64,000 bases of DNA from NCBI RefSeq assembly GCF_900129885.1, contig NZ_FQXE01000008.1:145141-209140 (forward strand), given 5' to 3'. The notes below the pieces were generated by a model. The model saw only the letters and a list, made by a program, of their open reading frames with translations, was not told the DNA's origin and did not search any database. Within the stretch, counting starts at the first letter, position 1. Each line of letters begins with the position of its first letter. This DNA is from Pollutimonas bauzanensis. Its GTDB lineage: Bacteria > Pseudomonadota > Gammaproteobacteria > Burkholderiales > Burkholderiaceae_B. The translations under genes and the position numbers were made by a program. Shown in pieces: positions 1 to 9,883 of this stretch.

Positions 1-383
1 CTGGCAATAGCGTCATAGCCCAGACCCAGCCGGGCTGCCGCGCCGGGCGCGAGATTCTGCACCACCACATCGACACTGGCGACCAGCCGTTCCAATACCG
101 CGGACGCGCCCTCTCCCTTGACATCCAGCGCAAGGCTTTTTTTTGCCCGATTCAGCCAGACGAAGAAGCTCGAATTGCCGAAAACGAAATCATCGTAGTG
201 ACGGGCAAAATCGCCGCAGTCCGGACGCTCGATCTTGATCACTTCCGCGCCCAGGTCCGCCAGATGCCTGGTGCATACAGGGCCGGCGACAGCATGCTCC
301 AGGGCCAGTACACGGATCCCCGCTAGCGGCGGCAGGAGATCCCCCTCCGCGCCCACGTCCGGGCGTTGCGGTTTCATTGCCAT
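1..383 (-). CDS. CaiB/BaiF family CoA-transferase (N-terminal part, runs off the window)
   Basis: Only about the first 127 residues are present; the gene continues past base 1. The visible part has the class III CoA-transferase N-terminus: an LAGIRVLALEHAVAGP segment, then HLADLGAEVIKIERPD, a WLNRAKKSLALDVK segment and VQNLAPGAAARLGL, which match the Rossmann-like start of the family. These enzymes move CoA between organic acids, but the acid cannot be told from this fragment. Two start codons are possible, ATG at 383 or ATG at 377 (Met-Ala-Met); neither has a strong Shine-Dalgarno sequence. A TGTATACA palindrome lies about 140 bases upstream, similar to the one before the ABC transporter operon at 8774, so both may answer to the GntR regulator at 8903-9670 (inference). 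Confidence 0.88.
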   Translation of the reverse strand, partial: MAMKPQRPDVGAEGDLLPPLAGIRVLALEHAVAGPVCTRHLADLGAEVIKIERPDCGDFARHYDDFVFGNSSFFVWLNRAKKSLALDVKGEGASAVLERLVASVDVVVQNLAPGAAARLGLGYDAIA

Positions 384-520
384 ATCGTGTCGTTGCTATT
401 CATAATCTCGAAGGGGCAAAGCTTTTTTCTTCAGCCTGCCATACCATTATCCGCTTAAGTGTATTCACTAGGCCTGAATACTATCGAGATATTTCGCTGC
501 TGTCCATAGATATTTATAGT

Positions 521-534
521 AAATGTATACATTT
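521..534. promoter_or_regulatory. candidate GntR (HutC-type) operator
   Basis: A perfect 14-base palindrome, AAATGTATACATTT, lies upstream of the CoA-transferase start at 383. Operators of the HutC/UTRA branch of GntR regulators are often TGTATA-TACA-type palindromes (known for the family), and such a regulator is encoded at 8903-9670. The assignment is inference; the palindrome itself is directly visible. Confidence 0.45.
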
Positions 535-710
535 TATTGGACGCTGGCGTAAGAAGGCTGTCGATTGCCGAGCTAAAAAAAGCATCTTCATACCGCCAAA
601 CAGCTGAGATAACGTGAGATTTCCCTTTTCTGCGCTCAGAATCCATATGGCGCAGAGGGCAGAAAGAGTCGACACTAATAGCAAGGCGATCCGATTGCCT
701 AGGGTTTTAT

Positions 711-720
711 TATGTATACA
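711..720. promoter_or_regulatory. second TGTATACA box in the same intergenic region
   Basis: TATGTATACA repeats the eight-base core TGTATACA found at 524-531, here without the extended flanking symmetry. Two copies in one AT-rich stretch suggest cooperative binding by one repressor, but chance occurrence cannot be excluded. Confidence 0.3.
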
Positions 721-885
721 CTTAAATGAAAGGCATTCGCGCCGAGCAGCTCCGCCATGGGGCGGCAAGAGACCGAATACGCCCTGCCGCACGCAGGCGC
801 ATATAGCCCAAGATGATGAACTCGGGCCGGGACTGGATGTGGATCCTGAATGGCGGCTCCGATGAATGAATCGGACGGCCAGGCG

Positions 886-2588
<1,703 letters not shown>

Positions 2589-3587
2589 TCAAGCCTCCTG
2601 AGCAGCCGGTTCGCTCAAGCGCTGCAAGGCGCTGGCGGCCGCCTTGCATACCTCTACATCGGTATCGGCGAGCGCGGCGCGCAGGGCGGGCAAGGCAGCG
2701 GCGTCGCCTATCTCTCCCAATGCAGCCGCGGCTTCCTTGCGCAGATTGCCGATTTCATGGCGCAGGGCCGCCTGCAAGGCGGGCAAGGCCCTGCGCTCCC
2801 GCAGGACGCCGAGACATATCGCCGCCTTCAGGCGCACCTGCCAGAAAGGGTCGCTTTCCAGCGCAGCCATGAGCCCATCGGCGGCGTCGGGCAATTGCAG
2901 CTTGCGCAAGGTCACGGCGGCCTCTTCGCGCACTTGCCAATCCTCATCACGCAGCGCGGCGAGCAAGGCCGGCAGGACCGTGGCGGCTTCTTCGCCGCTG
3001 GCGTAGGCCAATGCGCCAACCGCAGCGCGGCGCACCGGCGCTTCCCCGTCGCCCGCCGCTGCGGCCAACTGCGGCAGGGCGCGCGCATCGCGCAGGTATG
3101 CCAGCACGCCGACGGCCTGTCGGCGGGTTTCGGGCGCGGGATCTTCCAATGCCCGCAGCGCCAAGGCCAGTCCCTGTGGCAGGCGCAGCTTGCGCAGGGC
3201 GGACAGTATCGCCGCGCGCGCCGGTGCGGCGGCACGCTCGAAGCCCGCGATCAGCGCAGCCCCGGCGGCCGGGTCGCGGATTTCCGCCAGGGATTCCGCA
3301 GCCGCGCCACGCACCGCGGCGTCGCCATCCGCAAGCGCGGCGAGCATGGCCTCGATACCTTCCGGCTGGACCGTTCCCTCAAGCGCCCGCAGCGCTTCGA
3401 GGCGGACCTGGGCCGCAGGGTCATGGCTGGCCCACACGAACACAGCCACGTTGTCCTCGTCCACCAGATCGATGGCCTCGCGCAGCGCAAGCTGCCGGAC
3501 TTCGGCATCGGGGTGTACAAGCAGCGCCAGCAACGGCGCAAGTTCGGGGGTGGCGGCGACAATGCCGGCAATCGCATGTTCAGGCAT
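2589..3587 (-). CDS. HEAT/PBS-lyase repeat protein
   Basis: A 332-residue alpha-helical repeat protein, starting at the ATG at 3587 with a GAGG ribosome binding site (the open frame extends further upstream into the ferredoxin gene without support). About ten units of roughly 30 residues repeat the pattern 'D..AAVRGAAAESLAEI.DPAA...L', for example VRLEALRAL, VRGAAAESL, VRRAAVGAL, VREEAAVTL, VRLKAAICL and LRKEAAAAL. This is the HEAT or PBS-lyase-like (EZ) class used as protein-protein scaffolds or chaperones. There is no signal peptide. It sits 7 bases after the ferredoxin gene and abuts the NosR-like gene, so a role assembling the flavoprotein-ferredoxin-membrane chain is plausible. The substrate or partner is not visible. 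Confidence 0.8.
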   Translation of the reverse strand: MPEHAIAGIVAATPELAPLLALLVHPDAEVRQLALREAIDLVDEDNVAVFVWASHDPAAQVRLEALRALEGTVQPEGIEAMLAALADGDAAVRGAAAESLAEIRDPAAGAALIAGFERAAAPARAAILSALRKLRLPQGLALALRALEDPAPETRRQAVGVLAYLRDARALPQLAAAAGDGEAPVRRAAVGALAYASGEEAATVLPALLAALRDEDWQVREEAAVTLRKLQLPDAADGLMAALESDPFWQVRLKAAICLGVLRERRALPALQAALRHEIGNLRKEAAAALGEIGDAAALPALRAALADTDVEVCKAAASALQRLSEPAAQEA

Positions 3588-3594
3588 ATAGGCC

Positions 3595-3888
3595 TCAGCG
3601 CAGCAGATAAGGAATTTCGACGGTAATGGCCTGGGTCGGACAGTCATGCACACAGGGCAGGCAATACCAGCATTCGTCGTAGACCATCTTGACCTTGCCA
3701 TCGGCTATATCGAATGCCAGTATGTCCGTCGGGCAGACATCGATGCACACACGGCAGCCCTTGCCGGCGATGCACTTGTCATGGTTGACGATGACGGAGA
3801 CGACGCTGCCATTGATAGTATCGAAGGATCCGGCGGGCGCGGCGGCGGGGCCAGCGACAACAGTATCGGAAGTAAGGGCGGTAGACAT
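3595..3888 (-). CDS. AprB-like 2[4Fe-4S] ferredoxin subunit
   Basis: A 97-residue ferredoxin with a Pro/Ala-rich N-terminal stretch and two cluster motifs: C39-x5-C45-x2-C48-x3-C52-P and C73-x2-C76-x2-C79-x3-C83-P. The wider spacing in the first motif and the pairing with an AprA-like flavoprotein gene 11 bases upstream resemble the beta subunit of adenylylsulfate reductase. However, it lacks the long C-terminal tail of true AprB (about 150 residues), so it should be called AprB-like only. It is expected to feed electrons to, or take them from, the FAD of the neighbouring flavoprotein. Confidence 0.85.
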   Translation of the reverse strand: MSTALTSDTVVAGPAAAPAGSFDTINGSVVSVIVNHDKCIAGKGCRVCIDVCPTDILAFDIADGKVKMVYDECWYCLPCVHDCPTQAITVEIPYLLR

Positions 3889-3899
3889 GGGCAGGCCTC

Positions 3900-5627
3900 T
3901 CAGACGGTTTCCGGCGCATCGACACGCAGATGGCCGTAGGCGTCGCGTTCCGAAGCATCGATGGGATACAGGTATGGCGGGATCGGCCGCGTGAAGCAGT
4001 GCGGACGGCCGTCGGCGCCTTTCTTGACTTCGACGAATACCGACCAGTCGCGGTCGTTGCGCTCGGGATGATCGATGCGATAGTGATACAGGCCCCAGCG
4101 GCTTTCAGTGCGGTACAGCGAGGCATGGGCGGCAAGTTCGGCGCAATCGAGAATCGCGGACAGCTCCACCGCGCGCATCAGTTCATGCGGATTGCCGGCC
4201 TTCAGCGAAGCCAGATCCGTTCTGATCTCGGCGAAGCGCTGCAAGCCGATTTCCATCTTGCGCGTCACTTTGGGCGGCTGCAGGTAATCGTTGACCATGC
4301 GCCGCAGCTTGTACTCCACTTTTGCCGGCGCCAGCCCCGTTTCGCGCAGCAGCGGCGCGAACACGCGCTCCCGTTCGCGCTCGATCTGGTCCGCCGCAAA
4401 GCCGGCCCAGTCCTTGCCGTCGACAAAGTCCACCGCGTCCTCCCCCGCGATCTGGCCGAACACCATCGCGCCGAGCATATAGTTGTGCGCGACATTGCAC
4501 AGATCGCCGGCCGCATAGAGCCCAGGCACTGTGCTGCGGGCATGTTCGTCCACCCAGACACCGGACGCGCTGTGCCCTCCGCACAGCCCGATTTCCGAAA
4601 TGCTCATCTCGACCAGGTCGGAGCGGTAATCGACGCCCCGCCCTTCGTGGAATATGCCGCGCGTCGGCCGCTCGGTGATGTGCAGCACATTCTCGATGCG
4701 CGTTATCGTTTCGTCCGCGAGGTGGTCGAGCTTGAGGAACACCGGCCCGTTGCCGCCTTCGAGCTCGCGCCAGAACTCCAGCATCATCTGGCCGCTCCAG
4801 TAGTCGCTCTTGATGAATCGCTCGCCCTTTGCATTGACTGTATAGCCGCCGAACGGTCCGGTCACGTAAGCGCAGGCCGGGCCGTTGTAATCCTTGATAA
4901 GCGGATTGATCTGGAAGCACTCCAGCCCGGACAGCTCGGCGCCGGCGTGGTAGGCCATGCTGTAGCCGTCGCCGGCATTGGTGGGGTTCTCGTAAGTGCC
5001 AAACAGATAGCCGGAACTGGGCAAGCCCAGCCGTCCCGCCGCGCCGGTGCACAATACGACGGCCTTGGCCCGGATGACAACGAATTCGCCGCTGCGCGAG
5101 TCCAGCGCCATGGCCCCGGCAATGCGGCCATCGTCGCCAACCAGCAGGCGCGTAGTGACGAGACGGTTGGATATCTGCACGCCGTGCTTGCGCAGCTGGC
5201 GAAAGATGACCTTCTTGATGTTGTAGCCTTCCGGCATCGGCAGCACATAAGCCCCCAGATGATGCACTTTCTTTACCGCATACTCCCCGGTTTCATCCTT
5301 CTCGAATTTCACTCCCCAGTCATCCAGTTCGCGGATCATGTCGAAGCTGCGCACCGCGTAGGCGTTGATCGCATGCTGGTTCACGATACCGTCGTTGGCG
5401 ATGGTGATTTCCTTGACATACTGCTCCGGCGTGGCAAAGCCGGGAATGACGGCGTTGTTGACGCTGTCCATGCCTTCGGCAATGGCGCCGGCGCGCTTGA
5501 CGTTGGCCTTGTCAAGCAGCAACACGCGCAGCTGCGGTGCTTTCTTCTTCGCCTTGATGGCGGCCAAGGGCCCGGCCGTCCCACCGCCAATGATGAGGAT
5601 ATCGACGTCGATATTACGTGTTTCCAT
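3900..5627 (-). CDS. AprA-like FAD-dependent oxidoreductase (fumarate reductase/succinate dehydrogenase flavoprotein family)
   Basis: A 575-residue cytoplasmic flavoprotein; ATG at 5627 with TGGAG about ten bases upstream. The dinucleotide-binding motif DVDILIIGGGTAGPLAA is at the N-terminus. A VKRAGAIAEGMDSVN segment recalls the AprA FAD region, and the second FAD motif, VPGLYAAGDLCNVAHNYMLG, is near residues 405-425. The family includes adenylylsulfate reductase alpha, fumarate reductase and L-aspartate oxidase. The AprB-like ferredoxin gene beside it and the absence of sulfate-reduction genes (sat, qmo) in the window argue for a different, reductive or oxidative reaction on an imported compound. 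The sulfonate-type ABC transporter just upstream makes an organosulfur substrate a reasonable guess. The exact reaction is unknown. Confidence 0.85.
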   Translation of the reverse strand: METRNIDVDILIIGGGTAGPLAAIKAKKKAPQLRVLLLDKANVKRAGAIAEGMDSVNNAVIPGFATPEQYVKEITIANDGIVNQHAINAYAVRSFDMIRELDDWGVKFEKDETGEYAVKKVHHLGAYVLPMPEGYNIKKVIFRQLRKHGVQISNRLVTTRLLVGDDGRIAGAMALDSRSGEFVVIRAKAVVLCTGAAGRLGLPSSGYLFGTYENPTNAGDGYSMAYHAGAELSGLECFQINPLIKDYNGPACAYVTGPFGGYTVNAKGERFIKSDYWSGQMMLEFWRELEGGNGPVFLKLDHLADETITRIENVLHITERPTRGIFHEGRGVDYRSDLVEMSISEIGLCGGHSASGVWVDEHARSTVPGLYAAGDLCNVAHNYMLGAMVFGQIAGEDAVDFVDGKDWAGFAADQIERERERVFAPLLRETGLAPAKVEYKLRRMVNDYLQPPKVTRKMEIGLQRFAEIRTDLASLKAGNPHELMRAVELSAILDCAELAAHASLYRTESRWGLYHYRIDHPERNDRDWSVFVEVKKGADGRPHCFTRPIPPYLYPIDASERDAYGHLRVDAPETV

Positions 5628-5689
5628 CGAAAAGTTGCTCCAGTTTCCAGCCAGGCATGCAGCTTTTTTGCAGGCCTTCTGGCCCCGAT

Positions 5690-6544
5690 TCAAACGGCGA
5701 ATCGGGCTTGCTTGTTGTCCAGGGGTAATCCCAGCGGGGTCAGGCGCGGCAATTGGCTGCCGTCCTTGTGGCGCAGCAGTTCCAGGCAATGACGTTTCAA
5801 GCGGACGAATTTCAGGCTGGTGACCAGTTCGGTCCGGCGCGGCCGGGAAAACTCCAGCCGCAGATCCTCGATAAAGCGCCCGGGGCGCGAGCTCATTACC
5901 AGAACGCGGTCGGCAAGGAAAAGCGCCTCGTCTATGTCATGAGTGACAAACACTACTGTGGTGCGGATACGCGTCCAGATATCCAGCAACAGTTCCTGCA
6001 TATGCAAGCGGCTCTGCGCATCCAGGGCGCCGAAAGGTTCGTCCATCAACAGCAGGCGTGGACGGTTGATCAGCACCCGGGCGATTTCGGCGCGCTGCTG
6101 CATACCGCCAGAAAGCTGGTTGGGCCAGCGCCCAATGAAATCCTGCAGGCCCACCAGGCCGAGAAACTCATTCGCCTGGCGCCTGCGCTCGGCCTTGCCC
6201 CGTCCCTGCATTTTCAAGCCAAAGGCGACGTTGTCCAGCACGTTGCGCCAGGGCAGCAGGGTGTGGTGCTGGAATACCATGCCACGCTCCGGCGAGGGCC
6301 CGGCCACCGCCTCTCCATCGACCCGCAGCGAACCGCCGCTGGGCTTCAAATGGCCGGCCAAGGCTCCCAGCAGAGTGGACTTGCCGCAGCCGGACGGGCC
6401 GAGAATGCAGACGAACTCGCCAGGCTCAACGCTCAAGGTCAGCCCTTGCACCGCTTCGAAGGCCTGATTGCCCTGGCCCAGGAGAATGGACAAGCGCTCG
6501 ATATCAATACGCCCCGGCTCGAGGGCTCGCGCATGGGAGCTCAT
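5690..6544 (-). CDS. ABC transporter ATP-binding protein, nitrate/sulfonate/taurine type
   Basis: A 284-residue ATPase of the NrtD/SsuB/TauB group. Walker A is GPSGCGKST, the Q-loop lies near MVFQHHTLLPWRNVL, the signature is LSGGMQQRAEIAR, and Walker B is LLMDEPFGALDAQSR followed by a switch histidine in VFVTHDIDEALFLADRV. The ATG at 6544 overlaps the last base of the permease stop codon, which shows translational coupling. Together with the permease and binding protein upstream it forms a complete importer. Sixty-two bases separate it from the flavoprotein gene. Confidence 0.93.
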   Translation of the reverse strand: MSSHARALEPGRIDIERLSILLGQGNQAFEAVQGLTLSVEPGEFVCILGPSGCGKSTLLGALAGHLKPSGGSLRVDGEAVAGPSPERGMVFQHHTLLPWRNVLDNVAFGLKMQGRGKAERRRQANEFLGLVGLQDFIGRWPNQLSGGMQQRAEIARVLINRPRLLLMDEPFGALDAQSRLHMQELLLDIWTRIRTTVVFVTHDIDEALFLADRVLVMSSRPGRFIEDLRLEFSRPRRTELVTSLKFVRLKRHCLELLRHKDGSQLPRLTPLGLPLDNKQARFAV

Positions 6545-7335
6545 CAGGCTTTCTCCCGGAGGATGTACCAGGGAGTGGCTAGAGCACCCAGGCGCTTGAC
6601 CAGCACGCTGCTGCCCATGCCGAGCAGGCCGATCAGCAGCATGCCCACGACAATGTTGGCGTAATTCTGGATCGTGTAGGACTCCCATGTGTAGTAGCCG
6701 ATGCCGAACTGGCCGGAGATCATCTCGGCAGTGACCAGACAGAACCAGGATGTCCCCATGCCAATGGCCAGGCCGGTGACGATGCTGGGCGAAGCGCCTG
6801 GCAGTATCACCTCGCGCAAGATCGCCGGGCGCTTGGCTCCCAGGCTGCGCGCCGAAGCGATCAAGCGCGGGTCGACGCCTTCCACACCATGGATAGTGTT
6901 GAGCAGGATGGGGAACAGAGCGCCCGTGAATGTAATGAACACCATCGACAGCTCCGACGAAGGAAACATCAGAATAGCCAGCGGAATCCAGGCCACCGCC
7001 GGTATCGGCCGCAGCACCTCCAGGGGCGGCAGCAGCGTGTCCTCCACCCACCTGGAGCGGCCGATGGCCAGGCCCAGCGTTACGCCAACGACAGCCGCCG
7101 ACAAGTAGCCGAGGAACACCCTGCTCAGGCTGCTGGTCAGATGCGGCAACAGTTCGTTGGATTCGATCAGCGCCCATGCCGCATCGAACACGGCGGACGG
7201 AGTCGGAACATAGGTGAAAGTCACCAAGCCCATGTCGAGACGCTGGCTCGAGGCGACATGCCAGAACAGCAGGCAAGCCAGCAGCGAACTGGAGCGCAGG
7301 GCCCAGCGGGCGAATGCATCAGATAAAACTCTCAT
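6544..7335 (-). CDS. ABC transporter permease, nitrate/sulfonate/taurine type
   Basis: A 263-residue inner-membrane permease of the BPD_transp_1 family (SsuC/TauC/NrtB group). Several hydrophobic segments surround the conserved cytoplasmic EAA loop, ARSLGAKRPAILREVILPGA, which docks on the ATPase. ATG at 7335 was chosen because a GGAG lies ten bases upstream; the open frame continues upstream into the binding-protein gene without support. It lies 29 bases after the binding-protein gene and overlaps the ATPase start by one base. Confidence 0.92.
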   Translation of the reverse strand: MRVLSDAFARWALRSSSLLACLLFWHVASSQRLDMGLVTFTYVPTPSAVFDAAWALIESNELLPHLTSSLSRVFLGYLSAAVVGVTLGLAIGRSRWVEDTLLPPLEVLRPIPAVAWIPLAILMFPSSELSMVFITFTGALFPILLNTIHGVEGVDPRLIASARSLGAKRPAILREVILPGASPSIVTGLAIGMGTSWFCLVTAEMISGQFGIGYYTWESYTIQNYANIVVGMLLIGLLGMGSSVLVKRLGALATPWYILREKA

Positions 7336-7364
7336 AGAGAACTCCGCAGCCTGAACGAGGCCCG

Positions 7365-8774
7365 TTAGCGGCTGGCCGCTCGTTGCTGGCTGGCGGCGCT
7401 GACGAAATCCAGGGTTATGCCGCCATGTTGCCGGGCATACTGTTCGGCCTGGTCCTTGAGCAGGAAGGCATTGAGCTCGCCCCGAGTATTGCGCACGAAC
7501 CAGGCTTGGCTGGCGAGCAGCTTGATCCCGCTGTCCGCGGCCTGCGTGTAAAAGGCGCGAATATCCTTGCCTTCTCCCTCCAACTTGGCCAGGGCGCCCA
7601 GCGCCGACTCGGGAGAAGCATAGTGGCGCACCTTGTCCTCGCCGCGCACCCATATCTGCGCCAGGCGCTTGAACTCGATGATCGGCCTGCCGGTCAATGC
7701 GTCCGTGCCGGCTAGCGGCAATTGCGCATAGTTGGACAACTGCTTGCCGTAATCCAGCCCGGCCTGTTCGAAGGCGGCGCGGATGTACTGGTCATCGATA
7801 AAGCTTGCGGTGTCCAGGTCGCGGCTGGTGCGCTTGAGCAGCTTGAGCGTGTCGATCGAGGTGGCCACCGCCTGGCGGTATTCGGGCTTCCAGCTCATAT
7901 CGCGCGTCTGCAGGCCCAGCGGGCCATGGAACAGATAATTGACTTCGGCCTCGATGCCGGTGACCTTCTCGATCAGTTCGCTGTACTTCTCGGGTTCGGC
8001 GGCCAGCAGCTGGTCGGCCTCGATTGCGGCGCGCAGGTAGGCGACGACAATCTCCGGATACTTGGCGGCGTAGCCGGCATCGACCAGCGCTCCATGAAAG
8101 GTCGGCGCGCCGGTCTGCGAACCGTCGAAGATCTTGCGGGCGAAACCGCGATTGGGGAACAGGTCTGCGAATGGCACAAAGTCGGCATGGGCGTCTATGC
8201 GATTGCTGCGCAACGCCGAGCCGGCTATCTCCGGCGCCTGAGAGATGATGCGCACGTCCTTCTGCGGGTCCCAGTCGAGATTCTGTATGGCGCGCAGCAG
8301 CATGCCGTGGGCCGTGGAGGCGAACGGCACGGAAATCGTCTTGCCCTTGAGCTGCTCCAGCGACTGTACTGACGAAGCAGCCGGGACTACGATGCCATTG
8401 CCGCTGCCTTTGATGCTGCCGGATAGCACGCTGATGAACAGGCTTTGCTTGCCGGCTTCCTGAAAGGCGACGCCATTGAACGAGCCGGGAAAATCGGCCA
8501 TGGCGCCAAAGTCCAGCTTGCCGGCGACCATCTCATTGGTCAAGGGCGCGCCGCTGGTGAAGTTCTTCCACTCGATCTCATATTTCGCATCCTTGTACTT
8601 GCCATCCTTGGGCAGGTACTTCTGCAGCAGGCCCAGCTCGCGGATGAGCAGACCGCCGGCGGCGCAGTTGATGGTGGTGTCCTGGGTGCCGATGGCGACG
8701 CGGATGGTTTCCGCCGCGGCCGCAGGCGCGAGCAAGGAAAAGCCCACCGCGATAAAAGCATAGATAAATTTCAC
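7365..8774 (-). CDS. ABC transporter substrate-binding protein with a C-terminal NosL-like domain
   Basis: A 469-residue exported protein with a clear signal peptide (MKFIYAFIAVGFSLLAPAAAAE). Residues about 25-340 match the NrtA/SsuA/TauA binding-protein fold. A VAIGTQDTTINCAAGG start, a LDFGAMADFPGSF segment and a helix-rich second lobe are all visible. Relatives are usually 310-340 residues long. The extra C-terminus (about 385-460) reads ALGALAKLEGEGKDIRAFY, then ASQAWFVRN, then QAEQYARQHGGITLDF. That order and the HGG end resemble NosL, a copper chaperone of nitrous oxide reductase. The fusion is my reading of the pattern. It is the first gene of the operon and would be the most strongly expressed. 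The ligand is unknown; sulfonate, nitrate-like or metal-linked ligands are all possible. Confidence 0.85.
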   Translation of the reverse strand: MKFIYAFIAVGFSLLAPAAAAETIRVAIGTQDTTINCAAGGLLIRELGLLQKYLPKDGKYKDAKYEIEWKNFTSGAPLTNEMVAGKLDFGAMADFPGSFNGVAFQEAGKQSLFISVLSGSIKGSGNGIVVPAASSVQSLEQLKGKTISVPFASTAHGMLLRAIQNLDWDPQKDVRIISQAPEIAGSALRSNRIDAHADFVPFADLFPNRGFARKIFDGSQTGAPTFHGALVDAGYAAKYPEIVVAYLRAAIEADQLLAAEPEKYSELIEKVTGIEAEVNYLFHGPLGLQTRDMSWKPEYRQAVATSIDTLKLLKRTSRDLDTASFIDDQYIRAAFEQAGLDYGKQLSNYAQLPLAGTDALTGRPIIEFKRLAQIWVRGEDKVRHYASPESALGALAKLEGEGKDIRAFYTQAADSGIKLLASQAWFVRNTRGELNAFLLKDQAEQYARQHGGITLDFVSAASQQRAASR

Positions 8775-8815
8775 GACAACCCCTCACATGTGTTCTGGCG
8801 GATAACCCGCCCCAA

Positions 8816-8839
8816 CTTGTCATATCAAGCAATGACAAG
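8816..8839. repeat. inverted repeat CTTGTCAT-N8-ATGACAAG in the operon leader
   Basis: Two perfect eight-base arms (8816-8823 and 8832-8839) face each other across eight bases, about 45-60 bases upstream of the binding-protein start. It could be a second regulator site or an RNA hairpin in the leader; there is no following T-run, so it is not a terminator. Confidence 0.4.
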
Positions 8840-8878
8840 ATTTTATGAAGAGAGGCGGCAATACCAAACTATTGTTTT

Positions 8879-8894
8879 TACATGTATATATGTA
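8879..8894. promoter_or_regulatory. candidate GntR operator between gntR and the ABC operon
   Basis: TACATGTATATATGTA is a near-palindrome with the same TGTATA core as the boxes at 524-531 and 713-720. It lies only about ten bases beyond the end of the GntR gene and about 100 bases upstream of the ABC operon. HutC-type GntR proteins are known to bind TGTATA-TACA sequences, so this is the likeliest operator for the operon (inference). Confidence 0.45.
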
Positions 8895-8902
8895 AGAAGT
8901 TG

Positions 8903-9670
8903 TTATGTCTCCGGATCCATCCGGGGCGCGTGGTGCCGGTCGAGCTGGAGGCGGTATTGAAAGACATCCGCCCTGAAATAGAGATACTCAAAATCAATCG
9001 GGTTGTCCTGGGCATCGTGCGTCAGGCGCTCGATGCGCAAGATGGCTGCGCCTGCATCCACATTCAATGCGGTGGCAAGATGCGCGTCGGCCAATGTGGC
9101 ATCGATGCTCAGATCGGCTTTTCCCAAGGGGATGCCGCAGTCATTCTCCAGGATGAGGAAGATATCGCGAGAAGCCAGATCGGCATTCGACAGGCGCTTG
9201 CCCACCGCCTCCGGCAGATAGGTGATCTCCATGGAAACAGGAACCCGGTCAAGCATGCGGATGCGGCGGATTTCAGTAAGGGGCGCGCCGATGGGAATAT
9301 TCAAGCGCTGCGCGACGTAATCCGGCGCCGCCATATGCTTGAATCCAGTGACCCGATTGAGGATCTGATGGCCCTGCTGCGACATGGCTTCGGCAAAGCC
9401 CTGCAGCGAGGTAATGTTCTGGAAGGCCTTGGGCTGTGAAACAAATGTGCCTTTGCCGTGAATTTTGAAGATCAGGCCCTCTTTCTGCAGATCTCCCAAT
9501 GCTTGCCGAATCGTGATGCGGCTTACGCTGAATATCGAGCCAAGTTCATGTTCTGACGGCAGGCGGCTATGCGGCAGATAGCCGCCATTGAGAATCTCGG
9601 CCCGCAGGATTTCCTTGAGTTGCGCGTAGAGCGGGACGGGCGAGTCGGTTTGAATCTTGGCGGAAGACAT
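8903..9670 (-). CDS. GntR family transcriptional regulator (HutC/UTRA subfamily)
   Basis: About 255 residues. A winged helix-turn-helix at the N-terminus (PLYAQLKEILRAEI, then SRLPSEHELGSIFSVSRIT and ALGDLQKEGLIFKIHGKGTFV) is followed by a UTRA ligand-binding domain (about residues 85-240; APLTEIRRIRMLDRVPVSMEITYLP). Such proteins repress uptake or catabolic genes until a small effector binds. It lies immediately upstream of the AprA-like/ABC operon on the same strand and very probably controls it. Start uncertain: ATG at 9670 fits family length; an ATG at 9718 adds 16 residues; neither has a good Shine-Dalgarno sequence. Confidence 0.9.
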   Translation of the reverse strand: MSSAKIQTDSPVPLYAQLKEILRAEILNGGYLPHSRLPSEHELGSIFSVSRITIRQALGDLQKEGLIFKIHGKGTFVSQPKAFQNITSLQGFAEAMSQQGHQILNRVTGFKHMAAPDYVAQRLNIPIGAPLTEIRRIRMLDRVPVSMEITYLPEAVGKRLSNADLASRDIFLILENDCGIPLGKADLSIDATLADAHLATALNVDAGAAILRIERLTHDAQDNPIDFEYLYFRADVFQYRLQLDRHHAPRMDPET

Positions 9671-9883
9671 AAGCGTAATTGGCAATTGTTTTACATGCTG
9701 TTTGGGGCGAAGAGGCATAAAAATATTTCTAAATCATCAATATCGTAGCTTAAACGCCATACCAGGCATGCCTGCGAAAAATGCGCCGCGCGGCTGGGCT
9801 TCATAGCGCCAATCTGCGAGCGCAGTTCCGCTGCTACAATAAATCCGGCGTGAAAAGTTGGCCCACGCTCCCGAGAGGCCCGT

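Larger units (their letters stand above)
384..885. other. intergenic region with two TGTATACA boxes, no convincing gene
   Basis: This 502-base stretch separates the end of the minus-strand operon from the CoA-transferase. It is visibly more AT-rich than its neighbours, especially 400-730. Small open frames exist on both strands, but none has a ribosome binding site plus family-like protein features. Two short TGTATACA palindromes (524-531 and 713-720) are the only clear structure. It probably holds the promoter of the CoA-transferase gene. Confidence 0.5.

Noticed and set aside
384-792. several frames of 60-90 codons in the AT-rich intergenic stretch
   Set aside because: They overlap each other on both strands, lack ribosome binding sites and show no protein-like features.
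3595-5627. calling the flavoprotein and ferredoxin true adenylylsulfate reductase (aprAB)
   Set aside because: The ferredoxin lacks the AprB tail and no sat or qmo genes are present, so only 'AprA/AprB-like' is supported.
3930-5792. 620-codon plus-strand frame opposite the AprA-like gene
   Set aside because: It is antisense to a clear flavoprotein, has no family motifs and results from GC-rich codon bias.
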